Shown here piece by piece: positions 18,485 to 27,131 of a DNA stretch of 64,000 nucleotides. Made by a program: the position numbers and the translations under genes. The notes under the pieces were generated by a model that worked only from the letters and a program-made list of their open reading frames with translations, was not told where the DNA came from and searched no databases. This DNA comes from an uncultured Roseiflexaceae bacterium (GTDB lineage: Bacteria; Chloroflexota; Chloroflexia; Chloroflexales; Roseiflexaceae): contig CALKHR010000029.1 of NCBI GenBank assembly GCA_937988885.1, positions 33,544-97,543 on the forward strand. Reading direction: 5' to 3'. Numbering within the stretch: position 1 is the stretch's first letter; each line of letters begins with the position of its first letter.

Positions 18485-19309
18485 CTAGACGATGATGGTG
18501 TAGATCAATGCGGCGACCGCCACAGGGAGCGCGCGCCAACAGCACCAGCGCAGCGCATCGGGCAGCGTGACGCGCGGCAGCCTCTGAGCCGCGTAACGCA
18601 AGCCAATGCTGAACGCCACAAACAACGCGCCAACGACGATCAGCGCGAGCACAGGCTGAGCGGGCGTGGAATCGGCGCTGTTTGCGATCAGCGCGACGGC
18701 CACCAGCGCCAGCACCACAGCCTGCCGCACGGTACGGGCGAAGCGCACGAGATCGGCGATCGCCTCATCGAGCCCTTCCTCCGCGCCAGCAGCGTTCAGG
18801 CTGCGCTCGGGGCCGAACATGCCCACGCTCAACGCGGCGGGCAGCGCCATCACAGCCGCCAAGCCGAACAGCAGACGCGCAAGCCAATCGTTGGCATGCC
18901 AGGTCAACCCAATCCACAAGAGCGCACCGACCGACAACCAGAGCACAAAGCGCCCGGCGGTGCCGATCTGCGCCTCGCGGCTGGTGGCGCGCACGGCGAG
19001 CGGCGAGGGGGCCAACAAGCCGGGCAGCAACGGCACCAAGAAGGCACCCTCAAGCGCGATCCAGAGCGGCAGCGGCTCGGCGATCCAGCCTCTCCCAGCC
19101 GCGGGGTGAAACGGCCAAGGCATCAGCGCCAATGCAAACACCGCCAACACGATGCTGATCAGACTCGCCAACGCATCGACGCTCGTCAGCGAGGCGCGCA
19201 ACGGGAGAGAGGGCAGGCGCCTTTCGAGCAGCCAGCCGAACAGAAAGGCCAGCAACCCGGTGAGCAGCAAGCCCGGATAAAACAAAAACGAGAGCGCTGT
19301 TTCCAGCAT
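18485..19309 (-). CDS. NuoH/HyfC-like membrane subunit of hydrogenase-like complex
   Basis: The 274-residue protein has seven to eight membrane helices and the size of complex I subunit 1 (NuoH) or hydrogenase HyfC/EchB. It is the last of six same-strand genes matching Hyf subunits G, B, E, F, I and C. The usual NuoH loop motifs are weak: ERRLPSLPLR near residue 30 could correspond to the E-R-K/R entry, and GAEEGLDEAIADLVRF to the conserved acidic loop. Function is inferred mainly from position and topology: it would anchor the catalytic arm to the membrane antiporter arm. Confidence 0.65.
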   Translation of the reverse strand: MLETALSFLFYPGLLLTGLLAFLFGWLLERRLPSLPLRASLTSVDALASLISIVLAVFALALMPWPFHPAAGRGWIAEPLPLWIALEGAFLVPLLPGLLAPSPLAVRATSREAQIGTAGRFVLWLSVGALLWIGLTWHANDWLARLLFGLAAVMALPAALSVGMFGPERSLNAAGAEEGLDEAIADLVRFARTVRQAVVLALVAVALIANSADSTPAQPVLALIVVGALFVAFSIGLRYAAQRLPRVTLPDALRWCCWRALPVAVAALIYTIIV

Positions 19310-19356
19310 AACAAAACCCTAATCGAACAACAGCCGAGGCTGGTTGTGCTGTACCG

Positions 19357-19740
19357 TTACGTCGTGCTTGGTGGCGTAGATCGCGCATCCCGCATCGCCG
19401 TGCGGATCGCCTCAGCGATCGCCTTTGGCTCGGGCGGGCAACCATCGACCTTCAGGATCGCGTGAAGTTCGGGCATATCGGCCAAACCGCCGCGCCCGTA
19501 CGGATGCCCATCGATCGCGCAACGCCCCACCGCCAGCAGCAACACCTTCGCCTCCAAGGCGCGCCACTGTGCCATAAAGGCGGCTCGGCTGCCGACCGTC
19601 AGCGGGCCAGTGAGCAGGATGGCGTCGGCGGTTTCCGGGCTTGTTGCCCAATCGATATCGTTACTCATCGCCACGGCAGCGGCGATTTCGAGATCGCAAG
19701 CGCCGCATGAGCCGGTGTTGATGCGATAAACCTTAATCAT
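19357..19740 (-). CDS. NuoB/HyfI-like [4Fe-4S] small subunit of hydrogenase-like complex
   Basis: The 127-residue protein is a compact [NiFe]-hydrogenase small subunit of group 4 type. All four proximal-cluster cysteines are visible: NTGSCGACDLEI (C12, C15), VGRCAIDG (C74) and VDGCPPEP (C101), together with the LTGPLT motif. It should relay electrons from the large-subunit active site. ATG at 19740 is annotated; a GTG at 19755, one base after the upstream stop codon, would add five residues and suggests translational coupling. It lies between the NuoN/M-like and NuoH-like genes. Confidence 0.88.
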   Translation of the reverse strand: MIKVYRINTGSCGACDLEIAAAVAMSNDIDWATSPETADAILLTGPLTVGSRAAFMAQWRALEAKVLLLAVGRCAIDGHPYGRGGLADMPELHAILKVDGCPPEPKAIAEAIRTAMRDARSTPPSTT

Positions 19741-19756
19741 AGGGTAGCCCGTCACT

Positions 19757-21211
19757 TTAGATCCGAATAAACGTCAACCCGCGAATCACATCGGTAATGG
19801 TCGCCAACAGCGGGTCGGGATACAAGCCGATCAGCAGGCAGAGCATCAGCAGGGCGCTCGCGAGGAACGCAAGGCCACGCGGTTCGCCTTCCAGACGGCG
19901 AGCGAAAGGCCGATCTAGATCGGTGGTACCGAGCAGAATGGGCGTCTCTTCCTCCGGCATATGCTCGCTGGGGCCAAGCAGCCGATCGCGCGCCATGCGC
20001 AGCAGGGCCAGCAGCGCCAAGCCCGTCGAGAATAGCAGAATGGCCAGGAACACGCCGCCGCGCTCAGCCGCCGCTTGGTAGATCAGCAACTTGCTGGCGA
20101 AGCCGTTGAACGGCGGGATGCCCAACAGCGCCAGGCTGCCGCCCAAAAAGCCAGCACCCGCGATCGGCCAGCGCCGCAGCAGATCGCGCCGCACCACGTT
20201 CGAGGGGCGGCCATCGGGCAGTTCCAGCAGGCCCACACACAGGAACAGCAGCAGCACCACGATCGTCTGGTTGAGCGCCTCGAACACCGCACCTGTCAAA
20301 CCGAGCGTGGTCGTGGTCGCAAGGCCAAACAGCACCATTCCAGCGTTGTACACGAACAGATAGCCCAGCATCCGCCGCATATTCGTCTGCGCCAGAGCCA
20401 GCGCCGCGCCCACCGCAGCCGTCAGCGCGCCGAGGCCCATCAAAATGGTCATGCCGCGCTCATTCTCGGCCACAATGTCGGGGAAGAACTGGAAGGTGTG
20501 GATCAGGAACAGCAGGCTGGTGATGTTGATGACCGCCACAACCAGCACCGACACCATCGGCGCAGAATCGTGGGCGATATCGGGCAGCCACGAATGGAAC
20601 GGCACTACCGCCAAGCGCAAGCCGAAGCCCACCGCGAACAAGCCCAGAATCAGGTGCGAAGGCGACACACGTCCCGATACAGCGCCCGGCTCCGAGATAT
20701 CGATCAGCACAAACGCCATCGACATCATCAGGGCGGCCACCAGCATCAGCACCAAATACTTCAGCGCCGTCGCCAGCGTGGCCCTTCCCACCAGCAGCGG
20801 GCTGCCGGTCGGCATATCGACGATCGCCAACACCGCCGCCAATCCAGCGCTGATCAGCAACAGCGAAACGGTGAACGGCTCCTGCAGCAGCAGCAACGTC
20901 GAACCGATCATGCCCAAGATCAGCAAGCCAACGGGCACAAAGTTCTCGCCCTGCGGCAGACGCCACGCCACCAAGAAAGAGAGCGCGCCAACGCACAAAA
21001 ACACCAGCAGAAACAGGCGCCGGAGCGGATCAAGCATGAGCGTGAGGCCCAGCAAACGCGCTGGCTCATCGGTCGGCAACAGCGAGACTAACACAATCTG
21101 CGTGAGCGTCGTTGCCACCGCCAAAATAATCGTCATATGACTATGACGACGCAGCAAGAAGCAACTGAGGCTCATCACAATTGGAAACAAAATTAGCAGC
21201 AGATAGACCAT
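19757..21211 (-). CDS. NuoN/NuoM/HyfF-like antiporter subunit
   Basis: This 484-residue protein has about 13-14 membrane helices and the proton-channel signature PFHSWLPDIAHDSAPMVSVLV near residue 200, the complex I/Mrp antiporter motif. GIPPFNGFASKLLI near residue 360 fits the second discontinuous helix, with its conserved Lys. It likely carries protons or sodium ions in a hydrogenase-driven ion pump. The ATG at 21211 has a TAGGCG-type ribosome binding site; a TTG at 21244 is less likely. HyfF fits the gene order best. Confidence 0.88.
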   Translation of the reverse strand: MVYLLLILFPIVMSLSCFLLRRHSHMTIILAVATTLTQIVLVSLLPTDEPARLLGLTLMLDPLRRLFLLVFLCVGALSFLVAWRLPQGENFVPVGLLILGMIGSTLLLLQEPFTVSLLLISAGLAAVLAIVDMPTGSPLLVGRATLATALKYLVLMLVAALMMSMAFVLIDISEPGAVSGRVSPSHLILGLFAVGFGLRLAVVPFHSWLPDIAHDSAPMVSVLVVAVINITSLLFLIHTFQFFPDIVAENERGMTILMGLGALTAAVGAALALAQTNMRRMLGYLFVYNAGMVLFGLATTTTLGLTGAVFEALNQTIVVLLLFLCVGLLELPDGRPSNVVRRDLLRRWPIAGAGFLGGSLALLGIPPFNGFASKLLIYQAAAERGGVFLAILLFSTGLALLALLRMARDRLLGPSEHMPEEETPILLGTTDLDRPFARRLEGEPRGLAFLASALLMLCLLIGLYPDPLLATITDVIRGLTFIRI

Positions 21212-21274
21212 ACGCCTACTTGATTCGCCGATGCTCTGCGGCAAAACCGCAGATCCGACGCTCTCCCTACGTGG

Positions 21275-22021
21275 TTATCGCTTATACAATTCGTTCAGTT
21301 CGAGCGTCTTCAGGCGGCCATACAGCAAGCCGCTCAAATACGCAATGCCCAACGCCAAGGTGATCGCCATCAGGCTCAACAAGCCAAGCGGATACACACC
21401 CAGGCCATTCGGCTCGATACGCGCCGTCGCCGGATGCGGATGCGCGGTGTAGAGCAGGTCGATGCAGTTCGCGCACAACATCAGGCCCAACCCGATCTTG
21501 AGCAGATCGCCCGCCACCACCATCGTAAACAAACCCGTAAGCGCCAGCCAATACCACGAAAAATCGACAGCAATGCTCGGCAGAATGGGGTACAGCCGTG
21601 GCAGCGCCAGCGCGGCCAGCGCCGCCAGTACCAGCGCCCAGAAGGCCACCACGTAGTTCGAGAAGCGGAACGGCTCGACACCTTGGCGTTGCGCTCGCCG
21701 TGCGGCACGACGCAACTCGGCCAGCGAGAACTCGTCCAAATCCTCCAAGCCGTACTCCCGCGAGAACATCAACGCCGTCAGCGTGAGAATCGCCGTCACC
21801 GCCACGCCCGTAATCAACTTCACGAGCACGATCGCGCTAATGCCCCAGCCGCCAATTTGCAGACTCGAAGCCAAATACGGCTGCTGCGTCAACAACAGCG
21901 CAACAAACACATAATTCAACAGCAAGGCCGGGAATGTCACGCGCCAATCGCGCAGCAACAAAATGATGCCGCCCGAAAGCGCGATGCCAACCGCAGCCCA
22001 ATTAATGCTCGTCAAATCCAT
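21275..22021 (-). CDS. HyfE/NuoK-like membrane subunit
   Basis: The 248-residue protein has six to seven membrane helices. An internal polar loop (residues 90-115) is rich in Arg, Glu and Leu. The C-terminal part contains LLKIGLGLMLCANCIDLL, which resembles the NuoK/HyfE helix that bears the conserved Glu, though here that acidic residue is displaced (Asp in CIDLL). HyfE is about 216 residues, so length fits. It lies 28 bases after the NuoL-like gene. The assignment combines weak similarity with operon position. Confidence 0.65.
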   Translation of the reverse strand: MDLTSINWAAVGIALSGGIILLLRDWRVTFPALLLNYVFVALLLTQQPYLASSLQIGGWGISAIVLVKLITGVAVTAILTLTALMFSREYGLEDLDEFSLAELRRAARRAQRQGVEPFRFSNYVVAFWALVLAALAALALPRLYPILPSIAVDFSWYWLALTGLFTMVVAGDLLKIGLGLMLCANCIDLLYTAHPHPATARIEPNGLGVYPLGLLSLMAITLALGIAYLSGLLYGRLKTLELNELYKR

Positions 22022-22049
22022 ATAGTCTGCTATCTACTCGGCCCAAAGG

Positions 22050-23783
22050 CTAGATCATCAGCAAAATCACAACAATCACCGAAATCATGAGCCCGGCCAG
22101 ATAGTATCGCTGCTCGAACAAACTGAGCAAACGGGCCAGCGTGCGGCTGAACCACAGCAGACCGGCCCACAACCGCTCGAACAGCCAGGTCGGCGAAGCC
22201 AACACGCTCAAACCGCGTAGCCCCTGCCCAAGCGCCAACGGCCCCAACAAGCCAGGGTTCTGGATCTCGGCCTGTGCAACCGTCTGATGCCGTCGCTGCC
22301 CACGCGTCATCTGCATCAGCCAGGCGAGCAGCACCAGCAAGCCCAACGTGCCGAACACCTGCATCAGCATACTTGGCGCGGGAGCCTCGCCAAAGCGCAG
22401 CCCATCGGCCTGCCACGCCCGCCAGCCGAACTGAGGCGCGAACCCCCAAACCGCCAACGCCAATGCCACAAGCGCCGGGCACGCCGCCGCCAACAGACGG
22501 GGCCAACCACGACGCACAACCGCCTCACCAGCAGGTTTCGGAGGAGCAACACGCCAGAACGCAGCCAACGGCGTCACATACGCCAACACGCGCAACGCCG
22601 CCCCGGCCAACAGCGGCGCGATCAACCAGGGAGCGATCGTCCGCAAATGTCCGAATAACGCACTGTACACCCACCAACCCCACGTGCCAGGGAAACCGAC
22701 CGACGACGCAATCGCTACCAAGAACGACAACCCAGGCACCAGCAGTGGGCCGTGCATCCCGATAGCCGCCAGATCATCGGTGCCAGCGCGGCGCTCCAAC
22801 ACCGCCAACGCCAGGTAGCTCACCAGCGTCGTCAGCACCGCATTGACCAGCAGACCAGCGGCCAAAGCCAACGGCGGCTGCTCGCCGCCGAGGCCCACAC
22901 AAATAAATACCAAACCGAGTTGCGCGCTGAACTGCCAGTTGATCAGCCTGCGCAAGCGCATCGCGCTGAGCGCGCCCGCCGCACACACCAACCACGCCAG
23001 CAAGCCCAACAGCACCCACGTCATCCGCCAGGCGAACGGCACATCGGCCCACATCGACGCAGGAAACTGCAACAGGACATAGCCGCCCAACAACGGCAGG
23101 CCCAACGGCAACAGCGAGCCCATCAGCGCCGCCGGAGCCTCGGCAGCCTCATCGAACGCAGCGTGAAACGGCGGAGCACCAAAGGCCAACAGCGCCACCA
23201 GCGTCCAACACGACAACGCCACCGGCCCAAACGGAGCCGTAGCGCTCGCCAACGTCGCACCGGCCAACAACAACGCGCCAGCCAACCCAGTCAACAAACC
23301 GGGCGGCAAAGCACTCGTACTATTCGGAGCACCGCTCGCACGCAGCGCCGCAAAGCCCAGCAGCGTCACCAACGACCAAGCGAACGGCAACAGCAACGGG
23401 TCTTGGTTGGCAATACCAGCGACAACCGTCACCTGAGCCAGCCCAATCGCCGCAAACATCCCACCGAAACCGCGCAGATCGCGGGGCAACGCCAACGCCA
23501 GAGCGACCAACGCCAACGCACCGCCGCCGAACGTCAGCACAGCAAACGGGGAGCTCAGCGCATCGAAGGACAGCACCAACTCGACGGACTGCTCACCCGA
23601 AGCGACCCACGTGCGAATAGGCAACGACATCGGCAGCGGAGCCATCAACAGCAGGCCCATCGCCACCAACATCGCGACCGCCGAGCCCAAGCCCAGCCAG
23701 CGCGTAGGCAACACCTGATTCAGCGCCATGCAAAGCAGCACAGCAAGCAGTGGAATAGCAAAGATAAGTGCGAAAATGAACAT
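22050..23783 (-). CDS. NuoL/HyfB-like antiporter subunit, divergent
   Basis: At 577 residues with about 14-15 predicted membrane helices it has the size of NuoL/HyfB. The channel motif is degenerate: FGAPPFHAAFDEAAEAPAAL near residue 205 replaces the usual PFHxWLPDA-P, but the PFH and a following acidic residue remain. The Ala/Leu-rich composition makes other similarity hard to judge. It starts 67 bases after the hydrogenase-like large subunit gene and would be the distal ion-translocating subunit. Whether its channel is functional is unclear. Confidence 0.7.
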   Translation of the reverse strand: MFIFALIFAIPLLAVLLCMALNQVLPTRWLGLGSAVAMLVAMGLLLMAPLPMSLPIRTWVASGEQSVELVLSFDALSSPFAVLTFGGGALALVALALALPRDLRGFGGMFAAIGLAQVTVVAGIANQDPLLLPFAWSLVTLLGFAALRASGAPNSTSALPPGLLTGLAGALLLAGATLASATAPFGPVALSCWTLVALLAFGAPPFHAAFDEAAEAPAALMGSLLPLGLPLLGGYVLLQFPASMWADVPFAWRMTWVLLGLLAWLVCAAGALSAMRLRRLINWQFSAQLGLVFICVGLGGEQPPLALAAGLLVNAVLTTLVSYLALAVLERRAGTDDLAAIGMHGPLLVPGLSFLVAIASSVGFPGTWGWWVYSALFGHLRTIAPWLIAPLLAGAALRVLAYVTPLAAFWRVAPPKPAGEAVVRRGWPRLLAAACPALVALALAVWGFAPQFGWRAWQADGLRFGEAPAPSMLMQVFGTLGLLVLLAWLMQMTRGQRRHQTVAQAEIQNPGLLGPLALGQGLRGLSVLASPTWLFERLWAGLLWFSRTLARLLSLFEQRYYLAGLMISVIVVILLMI

Positions 23784-23850
23784 CTATTGCCTGTTGGCTA
23801 TCCTCATAGTTCGGAGCGACGCAGAACCAAGTGCCAATGCAACGCAAGCG

Positions 23851-24951
23851 CTAGCGCTCAGCACAGGCAACGCAATGATCAGTAGAAGCAACAATCGCAA
23901 CCGCATTATCGATCAAGGCACCCGCCAACAACGTGCGCGCCAACAACCGATCCAACTGGCGAGGCGCATCGATCCGCACACTCGTCAGCCGCCGACCATC
24001 ACTCTCGATCATATAGCGGATCATCCCACGCGGCCCCTCAACGGCCCCGCTGCCCTTACCCGCCTTCAACTCCTCCGGCAACGCGCCCACCGCATCACCC
24101 TCTGGCAACTGCTCAAGGCCCTGCTCCACCAACTTCACACTCTCATACGCCTCAAGCAGCAACAGGATCAGACGAGCGTACACATCGCCGCCCTCCTGCG
24201 TGATCGGCTGAAAGGCGAGTTGGGCATACGCCGCATACGGGTGATCCGAACGAGTATCGCGAGGAATCCCAGAAGCGCGCGCCAACGGACCACGAACACC
24301 AAACTGCTCAGCGGCGGCGCGGGGCAACGCCCCCACCTCAATCGTCCGCGCCAACAACCCGCGATGATCGATCAACTGATCAGCACAACGGTACAACGCC
24401 CTATTCAACTTTGGCAGCAACACCAACAACTCCTCGCGCTCACGCGCAGGAAGTTCGCGTCGCAAACCACCGGGCACACAAATATCCGGAGCCAAACGCG
24501 CGCCAGTCAGCGAGTGCATCCCGCCCAACACCTGCTCGCGCAGCTCCATCAACTCCTTAGCATACGGCTCCATCCCCAACGCCGTCAACAGCGTCGCAGC
24601 CGCATCCAAGTGAGAACTAATCCGCTCAAACTCAGCGATCACACAACGCAGCATCGCGGCCCGTTCCGAGACCTCGATACCGCACAACTGCTCGATCGCC
24701 TGGCAAAACGCCAACGCATGCGCAAACGAACACGCACCACAAATCCGCGTCACCAAATGCAGTGCGCGGGGAAGATCAAGGCGCGGCAACCGTTCAGCAC
24801 AACCGCGTTCATTAAAACCATCGTAGTATTCGATGTCGGAGATCCGTTCGCCGCTCACTTGGAGAACAAACCGCTGCGGCCCCCGCCACGCGGGATGAAA
24901 CGGCCCCAAAGCCAACGAATAACTCACAAAAACACCCCCAACTTGGTTCAT
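23851..24951 (-). CDS. [NiFe]-hydrogenase group 4-like large subunit (NuoD/HyfG-like)
   Basis: The 366-residue protein begins with the NuoD-type LALGPFHPAWRGP. It keeps both Ni-binding pairs: L1 RICGACSFAH (C71, C74, H78) and L2 DHCVACAER at the very end (C360, C363). Complex I NuoD lacks these cysteines, so this is a hydrogenase-type active site; L2 has His where DPCxxC has Pro. The protein stops right after L2, so no C-terminal peptide needs removal. It lacks the NuoC-like domain fused in HycE/HyfG. A GTG at 24927 with GGGGG upstream is an alternative start, since the promoter lies only about 10 bases before the ATG. First gene of the operon. Confidence 0.88.
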   Translation of the reverse strand: MNQVGGVFVSYSLALGPFHPAWRGPQRFVLQVSGERISDIEYYDGFNERGCAERLPRLDLPRALHLVTRICGACSFAHALAFCQAIEQLCGIEVSERAAMLRCVIAEFERISSHLDAAATLLTALGMEPYAKELMELREQVLGGMHSLTGARLAPDICVPGGLRRELPAREREELLVLLPKLNRALYRCADQLIDHRGLLARTIEVGALPRAAAEQFGVRGPLARASGIPRDTRSDHPYAAYAQLAFQPITQEGGDVYARLILLLLEAYESVKLVEQGLEQLPEGDAVGALPEELKAGKGSGAVEGPRGMIRYMIESDGRRLTSVRIDAPRQLDRLLARTLLAGALIDNAVAIVASTDHCVACAER

Positions 24952-24960
24952 CGAACGCGC

Positions 24961-24969
24961 ATTATACCA
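24961..24969 (-). promoter_or_regulatory. Extended -10 promoter of the hydrogenase-like operon
   Basis: The minus strand reads TGG followed by a perfect TATAAT (24961-24966). Transcription would start near 24954, so the ATG at 24951 would be almost leaderless. The GTG at 24927, preceded by GGGGGTG, would leave a normal leader. Confidence 0.55.
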
Positions 24970-25027
24970 CAGGCAAACAATCCAATCTCCTTAGGCGCTG
25001 TAGTTACCGACTAAGAAGCCCAAACTA

Positions 25028-25036
25028 TGGTATACT
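25028..25036 (+). promoter_or_regulatory. Extended -10 promoter of the acyl-CoA dehydrogenase gene
   Basis: TGG plus TATACT (25031-25036), about 45 bases before the ATG; no good -35. It is divergent from the hydrogenase-like operon promoter about 60 bases away. Confidence 0.55.
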
Positions 25037-25080
25037 GAAACCGCACCACAGCCGCGATAACGCAACTGGAGGCACCAGCT

Positions 25081-26235
25081 ATGCACTTTGAGCTCAGCGA
25101 AGAGCAACAAATGATTCGTCAGGCTGTACGCGAATTTGCCGAAAAAGAGATCGCACCACGCGCACGCCACGTCGACGAAACGGGCGAATTCCCCGCCGAA
25201 ACGTTCAAGAAAATGGGCGAACTCGGCCTCATGGGCCTGCCCTTCCCCGAAGAATACGGTGGCGCCGCCGCCGACAGCATCAGCACCGCCATCGCCATCG
25301 AAGAAGTCGCCCGCGCCTGTGGCTCAACCGCACTCGCCTACGCCGCCCACATCGGGCTTGGCAGCGCACCGATCGCCCTTTTCGGCACCGAAGAACAGAA
25401 ACGCACCTACCTGAAGCCCGCCGCCGAGGGCCGCTACATGGCCGCGTTCGGCCTCACCGAACCGCACGCCGGGTCCGACGCCGGAGCCACCCGCACCACC
25501 GCCCGCCTCGAAGGCGACGAATGGGTCATCAACGGCTCCAAACTCTGGATCACCAACGCCCCCGTAGCAGGCCACATCATCATCACCGCCGTCACCGATC
25601 CACAGGGCGGCAAAAACAGCATCAGCGCCATCATCGTCCCCGGCGGCACGCCCGGCATGACCTTCGGCAAACACGAACCCAAAATGGGCCTGCGCGGCTC
25701 CGTCAGCACCGCCATCTCATTCGAAGACGTCCGCGTGCCCAAAGACAACCTGCTCGGCGAACGAGGGCGCGGCTTCATCCAATTCCTGCAAGTGCTCGAC
25801 GGCGGGCGCATCGGCATCGGCGCCATGGCCATCGGCCTGGCCCAAGCCTCCTTCGAGGCCGCCCGCGCCTACGCCAAAGAGCGCACCGCCTTCGGCAAAC
25901 CGATCGGCTCCTACGAATCCGTCTCCAACATGATCGCCGATATGGCCACCAACATCGAAGCCGCCCGCCTCATGGTCTACCAAGCCGCGTGGCTCAAAGA
26001 CCAAGGGCGACCATTCAGCAAACACGCCGCCATGGCCAAACTCTTCGCCTCCGAAATGGGCGAAAAAGTCTGCCGCGACGCCATCCAAATCTTCGGCGGC
26101 TACGGCTACAGCCAAGAATACCCGGTCGAGCGCATCTACCGCGACCAGCGCCTGCTCACCATCGGCGAAGGCACCTCCGAGATCCTGCGCGTCGTGATCG
26201 GGCGGCACGAACTCGGCGGCTTTGTGGGCAACTAA
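25081..26235 (+). CDS. Acyl-CoA dehydrogenase (short-chain/butyryl-type)
   Basis: The 384-residue flavoprotein fits the acyl-CoA dehydrogenase family throughout: AFGLTEPHAGSDAGA near residue 122, WITNAPVAGH near 155, and the catalytic Glu in IGEGTSEILR near residue 363. It transfers two electrons from an acyl-CoA to electron-transferring flavoprotein. The catalytic Glu at this position and the length suggest a short-chain or butyryl/isobutyryl-type enzyme rather than isovaleryl type, but chain length cannot be fixed by eye. TGGAGG lies eight bases before the ATG. No etf gene is adjacent. Confidence 0.94.
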   Translation: MHFELSEEQQMIRQAVREFAEKEIAPRARHVDETGEFPAETFKKMGELGLMGLPFPEEYGGAAADSISTAIAIEEVARACGSTALAYAAHIGLGSAPIALFGTEEQKRTYLKPAAEGRYMAAFGLTEPHAGSDAGATRTTARLEGDEWVINGSKLWITNAPVAGHIIITAVTDPQGGKNSISAIIVPGGTPGMTFGKHEPKMGLRGSVSTAISFEDVRVPKDNLLGERGRGFIQFLQVLDGGRIGIGAMAIGLAQASFEAARAYAKERTAFGKPIGSYESVSNMIADMATNIEAARLMVYQAAWLKDQGRPFSKHAAMAKLFASEMGEKVCRDAIQIFGGYGYSQEYPVERIYRDQRLLTIGEGTSEILRVVIGRHELGGFVGN

Positions 26236-26240
26236 CAAAC

Positions 26241-26285
26241 GGGCTGTACTCCACCACAACACCCTACTTAACACAGCCCAGGTTT
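26241..26285 (+). terminator. Possible intrinsic terminator after acyl-CoA dehydrogenase gene
   Basis: GGGCTGT shortly after the stop codon pairs with ACAGCCC near 26274-26280, followed by AGGTTTTG. The loop is long (about 26 bases), so the call is tentative. Confidence 0.4.
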
Positions 26286-26454
26286 TGTAGCATATAGAAA
26301 AAGGAGCAACCTCAACATCAACGCCCGTCGCTGCGGAACAACAACGTCGTGTTCAACGTTCGCGCGCTCGGGCAGGATGGCGCTACGCGCCAAAACGCGC
26401 GCCGCTCTACTCGCGGCCCACCCAGCAGATCGATGGCCCAACATTGTGCCCCAA

Positions 26455-26474
26455 TGATACGCAGTGACGTATCA
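26455..26474. repeat. Inverted repeat and ACGTA-rich tract before a small membrane protein gene
   Basis: TGATACG (26455-26461) and CGTATCA (26468-26474) flank a 6-base spacer; 12 bases later comes ATTACGTAACGTAACG with overlapping TTACGTAA-type symmetry, ending at the ribosome binding site. The position, 40-60 bases before the ATG at 26512, fits an operator. The rest of the 26236-26511 gap is GC-rich and featureless. Confidence 0.4.
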
Positions 26475-26511
26475 TCGCAACCCATTACGTAACGTAACGA
26501 GGTGCAGCACT

Positions 26512-27060
26512 ATGTCCGATGCCGACGAAAAAAAAGCCCGCCTAGAGGCGATCCGCGCCGCTAACCGCGCCAAAAAAGCCGCGGCAGCCACATCCCCCGA
26601 CGGCGCACCGACACCAACGGCAGCACCCGCCGCTCCCGTTGCCACCGCCGCCCCTGCTGCCACCGCCACCGCCCCCACCGACGACAAAGCCGCGCGCCTA
26701 GCCGCGATCCGTGCCGCCAACCGCGCCAAAGCAGCAGCGACCGCCGACGCACCAACCGCAGCGCCAGCGCGCCCAACAGCAACCGCGCCAGCCGCAGCGC
26801 CAACGCGTCCGGCCACGCCAGCAGCACCAGCCCGCCCTGCCGCCAAAGCAGCCGAACCGACCCGCCAACCACTACCACGCATCGTCAAAGTGATCGGCAG
26901 CATCATCATCTTCACCGTCTTCAGCCTGCTGCTCGCCACCACCACCCACAACTACCTCACCGCAGCCATCTTCGGCGTCATCATCGGCCTCGTCTTTGGC
27001 CTGTTACTCGGCAGCTGGCCGCCGCTCCCCGGCGACGAAGTCACCTCGGGCGGCGAATAG
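26512..27060 (+). CDS. Small Ala/Pro-rich protein with duplicated charged motif and two membrane helices
   Basis: ATG at 26512 (GAGGTG eight bases upstream) gives 182 residues. The first 130 are Ala/Pro/Thr-rich and contain two near-identical charged motifs, RLEAIRAANRAKKAAA near residue 9 and RLAAIRAANRAKAAA near residue 62, each following a run of charged residues. The C-terminus has two membrane helices (about 128-150 and 152-172) around a short turn, ending GSWPPLPGDEVTSGGE. The motifs look like amphipathic or nucleic-acid-binding helices on a flexible cytoplasmic arm; this is inference. I do not recognise the protein. A perfect terminator follows. Confidence 0.75.
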   Translation: MSDADEKKARLEAIRAANRAKKAAAATSPDGAPTPTAAPAAPVATAAPAATATAPTDDKAARLAAIRAANRAKAAATADAPTAAPARPTATAPAAAPTRPATPAAPARPAAKAAEPTRQPLPRIVKVIGSIIIFTVFSLLLATTTHNYLTAAIFGVIIGLVFGLLLGSWPPLPGDEVTSGGE

Positions 27061-27069
27061 CTAATAAAT

Positions 27070-27105
27070 AAGGTGGATGCTTGCATCACAGCAAGCATCC
27101 ACCTT
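27070..27105. terminator. Strong bidirectional terminator
   Basis: A perfect 15-bp stem (27070-27084 with 27091-27105) and a 6-base loop ATCACA separate two convergent genes. On the plus strand TTTCAT follows; on the minus strand TTATTTATT follows, so both transcripts can end here. Confidence 0.85.
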
Positions 27106-27131
27106 TCATCTCACAACAGCAATCAGCGCGA

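Noticed and set aside
23851..24951. Complex I NuoD
   Set aside because: NuoD lacks the two CxxC pairs that are present here, and the rest of the nuo operon (NuoC, I, E, F, G) is absent.
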